NCBI GenBank assembly: GCA_963787205.1
Contig: CAWBCD010000009.1
Span: forward strand, 1 to 64,000
Reading direction: 5' to 3'
Origin: DATFNI01 sp963787205
GTDB lineage: Bacteria > Bacteroidota > Rhodothermia > Balneolales > DATFMH01
Length of the DNA stretch: 64,000 bases
This document shows positions 60,837-64,000 of the stretch, in pieces; the first letter of the stretch is position 1, and every line of letters begins with the position of its first letter. A model generated the notes under the pieces. It was not told the origin of the DNA. It did no database searches and saw nothing but the letters and a program-made list of their open reading frames with translations. Position numbers and translations under genes: made by a program.

Positions 60837-61261
60837 TACTTTGCTGTTTGATTGATGGTGAAGCTGTAAGTGATATTGGCTGTCTTTTCCAGCATTTTGG
60901 CCACCGAGCAATATTTTTCGAGTGAAAGATCCACTGCACGTTTGACTTTCCCTTCATTCAAATCTCCATCAAGGGTAAAATGAAGATCAATTTCTTTAAA
61001 TAATGAAGGGACTTTCCCGGGCTCACGTTCGCCATTGATTTCCACATGTAATCCTTCCAGTGGTTCGCGCTGTTTTTTCAGGATGTCAATAACGTCAATA
61101 GAGCTGCAGCCTCCAATTGCCGCCAGCAGTATTTCCATGGGACGGTATCCGCTGTCTTTGCCGCCGGATGCAACAGAACTGTCCATCGTTATCGTTTGTT
61201 CCCGTTCGTTTTTTGCCTCCATTTGAAAAGCATCGTCAACACGATCGATCGTGATCTTCAT
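60836..61261 (-). CDS. OsmC/Ohr family protein
   Basis: A 141-aa OsmC-fold protein. The first conserved cysteine is in AAIGGCSSIDVIDILKKQRE and the second in LSLEKYCSVAKMLEKTANI, both on the expected helices. Members reduce organic hydroperoxides or serve related thiol chemistry. Its coupling to metZ suggests a sulfur-metabolism link (inference). A CCGCC/GGCGG hairpin lies upstream at 61300-61312. Confidence 0.88.
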   Translation of the reverse strand: MKITIDRVDDAFQMEAKNEREQTITMDSSVASGGKDSGYRPMEILLAAIGGCSSIDVIDILKKQREPLEGLHVEINGEREPGKVPSLFKEIDLHFTLDGDLNEGKVKRAVDLSLEKYCSVAKMLEKTANITYSFTINQTAK

Positions 61262-61410
61262 AACCGGTCAAAATTTATTGGATGAAATGGGTAATTAGTC
61301 CGCCTCAGGCGGCACGCTAAAAGTAGATGAAATTTACTACTAATGCATAAACGTGTTACGAGATAAATATTGGTGTAAGGTCTTTTTGTTTCCCGTGTCT
61401 TTTATATAAA

Positions 61411-62027
61411 GGGCTAAAGCCCTGCAATTATACAGATTGATCTTTATCCCCGACCTGAAGGTCGGGGCAAGGTACTATTCATGCTAGCACGATATAAGGA
61501 AAATTTGCCCCGGCATGAATGCCGGGGAATCAAGAGAGAGAAAAATAAATCAGGGCTTTAGCCCTTTAAACATCAGAAAGATGCCATATATAAGATTATT
61601 GATACATGCCGTGTGGGCTACAAAAGACAGGAAGCCGTTGATGAGTCAAGAGAACAAAGAAGCTTTATGCAGACATATCAGAGATTATGCTTCAGCAAAG
61701 AATATTCATTTAGTCAATGTAAATGGTTGGAGAGACCACCTGCACTGTCTCATTTCGATGTCGGCTGATCAGAATATTGCTACTATTATGAATCTCATTA
61801 AAGGTGAGTCATCATTTTGGGCCAACAGACATCTTAAGTGGAAGGAAAAATTCGGCTGGCAGGATGAATACTTTGCTGTTTCTGTGAGTCAATCACTTTT
61901 TGAGGTGGTGAATAAGTATATCGACAAACAGGAGGAGCACCACTGCGAAAAATCATTCCGGGAAGAATATCTGGAGTTTATAAAGAAATATGCCTTTGAA
62001 GGCGAGATCTAAAGGACTAAAGTCCTT
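61411..62027 (+). mobile_element. IS200/IS605-like (RAYT-type) element with flanking palindromes
   Basis: The transposase gene is bracketed by short palindromes. On the left: GGGCTaaAGCCC (61411-61422), CCCCGACC/GGTCGGGG (61448-61467), CCCCGGCAT/ATGCCGGGG (61508-61527), GGGCTttAGCCC (61553-61564). On the right: AAGGACTaaAGTCCTT (62012-62027). Y1 transposases recognise such subterminal hairpins. Exact element ends are not determined; the outer left hairpins could be independent REP-like copies. The 61262-61580 gap consists mainly of these hairpins. Confidence 0.65.
61581..62012 (+). CDS. Y1 (HUH) transposase, IS200/IS605 or REP-associated family
   Basis: 143 aa from ATG 61581 (MPYIRLLIHAVWATKDRKPL); the open frame upstream runs through a hairpin and is not conserved. 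The HUH pair is H53-L54-H55 in WRDHLHCLIS, and the catalytic tyrosine is probably Y97 in WQDEYFAVSVS. It makes single-strand DNA cuts at hairpins. No tnpB follows, as in IS200 and RAYT types. The complete frame suggests it may be functional. Confidence 0.9.
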   Translation: MPYIRLLIHAVWATKDRKPLMSQENKEALCRHIRDYASAKNIHLVNVNGWRDHLHCLISMSADQNIATIMNLIKGESSFWANRHLKWKEKFGWQDEYFAVSVSQSLFEVVNKYIDKQEEHHCEKSFREEYLEFIKKYAFEGEI

Positions 62028-62155
62028 CATTTGTTTTGGATCATTTTATCCCTGCCCTCAAGAGCGAGGCAAATGACCCTAACCATTAAGACGCTTTTTG
62101 TCATTGAGATAGAAAGAGATCATTCAAAAGACATCTTGTTTTCTTTCATAAAAAT

Positions 62156-62188
62156 AAAAGACAGCTCCAATTAATGAAGCTGTCTTTT
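62156..62188. terminator. Bidirectional terminator downstream of the lipoprotein gene
   Basis: AAAAGACAGCT (62156-62166) and AGCTGTCTTTT (62178-62188), an 11-bp stem with A/T ends. On the minus strand it follows the gene ending at 62257. Confidence 0.85.
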
Positions 62189-62256
62189 GTAGGGATCTCT
62201 CTGATGAATAGAATTGATGTTTGCTGGTTGTGTGTTGGAAAGTAGATTCTTCAAGT

Positions 62257-63057
62257 TTAGTCTTTGGCCAGTTGCGTCAGGAACCAAATGTTGACATTTA
62301 CAGGCTGATTTCGCGATCGGTCATTCATTCCATCCGGACGACGTCTTCCACCATCGCGGTCGCCATATCCACCGTGATCGCCGTCTCTGCCGCCACCGTC
62401 GCCGTCGGCAAAACCGCCCTCGGGTCTGAATCGTGGTCTGAAACCGGATCCTGATTCAGGTCGCCGAACGACGATGCCGATTGATATTGGTTCTGTCAGG
62501 CTTTTATAACCTGTATTGGCAATTCTGTGTAACGGGATGCGCACCTGGTATTCCATAAACCCAAGTGAATCCATCGTAATGTGGTAACTAAACTTGCTGT
62601 GCTGCATGGCGCTGTTCAGGATCATATCGTCATCACCATGTTTCCAGTATGCGGTGAGAGGAGATTGAAATGACCGCCTCTGACCCTCCCCATCGTTTTG
62701 TGACCGCATCTCCCGGAACAGGTCACGCGGGTCTTTCATATAGGGATATCGCAGGTAGGTATCTTTGTTTTTCTTCCCTGATGGGTCGAAATAAAGCGTT
62801 AAGCCCCGAAACATTACCATGCGTTCAACCTGCCGGTTATTGGTTTTAAGTGAGAGAAACAGATATTTGTTATCATTTGCGATGGTCCACTCGAGGCCCG
62901 TTTTTTTGTCGTTGCCGGTATACGACGGAATCGATTGCCCGTTTTCGCTCCAGTAGGATTTTTCAATCGGTTTTTTAGAGCACCCATCGAGGATGAATGT
63001 CAGGGATGTGATGACAAGACTAATTAAAACCAGGCAGTGTATTCGTTTTTGTTTCAT
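62257..63057 (-). CDS. Predicted lipoprotein with Gly/Asp/Arg-rich tail
   Basis: A 266-aa lipoprotein. The signal sequence (VLISLVITSLTFILDGC) has a plausible lipobox cysteine at C26. The folded part (residues 40-200; LEWTIANDNKYLFLSLKTNN, MVMFRGLTLYFDPSGKKNKD, MEYQVRIPLHRIA) resembles carbohydrate-binding family 9-like domains. Residues about 205-250 are Gly/Asp/Arg-rich repeats (GGGRDGDHGGYGDRDGGRRR). It follows the TonB-dependent receptor by 1 nt, so the two are co-transcribed and may act together at the outer membrane. Confidence 0.75.
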   Translation of the reverse strand: MKQKRIHCLVLISLVITSLTFILDGCSKKPIEKSYWSENGQSIPSYTGNDKKTGLEWTIANDNKYLFLSLKTNNRQVERMVMFRGLTLYFDPSGKKNKDTYLRYPYMKDPRDLFREMRSQNDGEGQRRSFQSPLTAYWKHGDDDMILNSAMQHSKFSYHITMDSLGFMEYQVRIPLHRIANTGYKSLTEPISIGIVVRRPESGSGFRPRFRPEGGFADGDGGGRDGDHGGYGDRDGGRRRPDGMNDRSRNQPVNVNIWFLTQLAKD

Positions 63058-63058
63058 A

Positions 63059-64000
63059 TCAGATTCTATATGAAAGGCTTAAGAGGAAATAGCGATGAAG
63101 AATTTGCGTTTGTTGATCTTCTATGTATGTGTTAGTTACATTGCGAGAGATACTTTTATTCTGGTTGAGAAGGTCAAATACCGTTACACTGGCCTCCCCG
63201 CGCTGATCTTTTAGAAACTTTTTGCCAAGGCTCATGTTCCAGAGTACATAATTTTGATTGTAAGTATTCCCCAAACCGTGGTATGCCTGTTGATTCACGT
63301 CATTGCCCCATACAATACCTTGCCAGATGTTCCATCTGAACCGGACACCCGCCTGTTCCAACACGTAATGGTTGTCAAGCTGCGGCTGAATTGAGTTTTG
63401 GACAATGTTGTAATTAACATCACCGGTTATTGTGAAGTCGACGTTTTTGCTGATATCGCTGCCAATCACCAAACCCTGACCAATGGAGTACGAGTTCGAG
63501 AAGTTTTTAAGCTGATTGATTATTCCGGGTGTTTGTGAATATGAAAAGGAGGTATGCAGATTGAGATTCGAACTGATCAAGGAAACCGGGAATCCGTAAT
63601 TCAGGAAAGTTCTTGCATTCCAATAGCCGTTCATATTTTGCGGTCTTGAAAGCTGGGATCCCTGATTCAGAGTCATTCCATTAGACAGAGTGGTATCGTG
63701 GGCAGCAACGATGGTCTCACTACCCACGTAATCCATAGTTTTTTGGAAGAGTATGAAAGCGAAAAAGTTGCTCGATTTTCGGGTGTTATTATGTGAAAAA
63801 CGCATGATAATACGATGGCTGTACTCTTGCTTCAGACCCGGGTTGCCGGTAGATAGGAGAAGTGGGTTGGTGTTATTAACAACATCCTGTAGCTGACTGA
63901 CGGATGGCGCGTTGATATCGGTACGGTAGTACATCCTGAAGTTTGTACTCTCGGAAAAACGAATGCGTAATACGGCGTGAGGTAACAGGTTTATAAACGA
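63059..64000 (-). CDS. TonB-dependent receptor-type outer-membrane protein, C-terminal part
   Basis: The frame is open from the window edge (it enters as SFINLLPHAVLRIRFSES) to the stop at 63059, so the N-terminal part lies outside the window and the ATG at 63934 is internal. Barrel signatures: FRMYYRTDINAPSVSQLQDV, PLLLSTGNPGLKQEYSHRII, QAGVRFRWNIWQGIVWG, LWNMSLGKKFLKDQRGEASV, DLLNQNKSISRNV. The terminal strand reads YFLLSLSYRI. This pattern is that of the outer-membrane beta-barrel family of Bacteroidota TonB-dependent transporters. Substrate unknown. Confidence 0.85.
   Translation of the reverse strand, partial: SFINLLPHAVLRIRFSESTNFRMYYRTDINAPSVSQLQDVVNNTNPLLLSTGNPGLKQEYSHRIIMRFSHNNTRKSSNFFAFILFQKTMDYVGSETIVAAHDTTLSNGMTLNQGSQLSRPQNMNGYWNARTFLNYGFPVSLISSNLNLHTSFSYSQTPGIINQLKNFSNSYSIGQGLVIGSDISKNVDFTITGDVNYNIVQNSIQPQLDNHYVLEQAGVRFRWNIWQGIVWGNDVNQQAYHGLGNTYNQNYVLWNMSLGKKFLKDQRGEASVTVFDLLNQNKSISRNVTNTYIEDQQTQILHRYFLLSLSYRI

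Noticed and set aside
1..64000. CRISPR array or prophage
   Set aside because: No regularly spaced identical repeats, cas genes, integrase or phage structural genes were seen; the only mobile gene is the Y1 transposase at 61581.

Overview
This 64 kb window looks like a chromosomal segment of a flagellated member of the FCB group (Bacteroidota superphylum), most plausibly Balneolota/Rhodothermota. Visible reasons: a TonB-dependent receptor next to a lipoprotein, a DUF4834-like small protein, the long IspH type, two promoters with the Bacteroidota-style TAnnTTTG -7 element (tRNA-Leu and rplM), and a complete flagellar rod/ring/hook-junction and chemotaxis set, which is rare in Bacteroidota proper. 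The lineage is an inference from gene content.

Layout. 2-2428: glycoside hydrolase family 2. 2613-2785: tRNA-Leu(GAG) with promoter and terminator, minus strand. 3135-13470: glycosyltransferase island of very large multidomain proteins. 13539-17847: flagellin with a sigma-28-type promoter and a CsrA-type leader hairpin, then fliS-like, fliD, flaG, a FliT-like gene and a FlgM-like gene. 17920-27052: sigma-54-type response regulator and chemotaxis genes cheA, cheW, cheR, cheD, cheY, cheX, cheB, with cheZ and a second cheY on the minus strand. 27149-36760 (minus): flgF-flgG-flgA-flgH-flgI-flgJ-flgN-flgK-flgL-fliW-csrA, then a TPR protein and a TPR-glycosyltransferase. 37028-41918 (minus): membrane protein, DUF4834-like, deoxynucleoside kinase, folK, dnaA, a cluster of four perfect DnaA boxes (candidate oriC), prmC. 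42561-49984: outer-membrane protein, hydrolase, HAD phosphatase, enolase, RRM protein, recF, dciA-like, YbbR-like. 50108-59472 (minus): ispH, smc, frr, pyrH, tsf, rpsB, rpsI, rplM. 59661-64000: metZ-like, osmC-like, an IS200/IS605-like (RAYT-type) transposase among palindromes, a lipoprotein and the C-terminal part of a TonB-dependent receptor.

How it fits together. The flagellar genes form a coherent regulatory module. A sigma-54 activator and a sigma-54-like site precede the flgF operon. Sigma-28-like sites precede flagellin and cheW. A FlgM-like protein is present. CsrA and FliW are encoded in the flg operon, while the flagellin leader carries a GGA-loop hairpin plus a GGAG Shine-Dalgarno, the arrangement used by the Bacillus CsrA/FliW/Hag homeostasis circuit. 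The glycosyltransferase island directly upstream of flagellin suggests flagellin glycosylation. Its largest gene is split by what appears to be a single extra base at 8337/8338. Restoring the frame would give one protein of about 2,306 residues.
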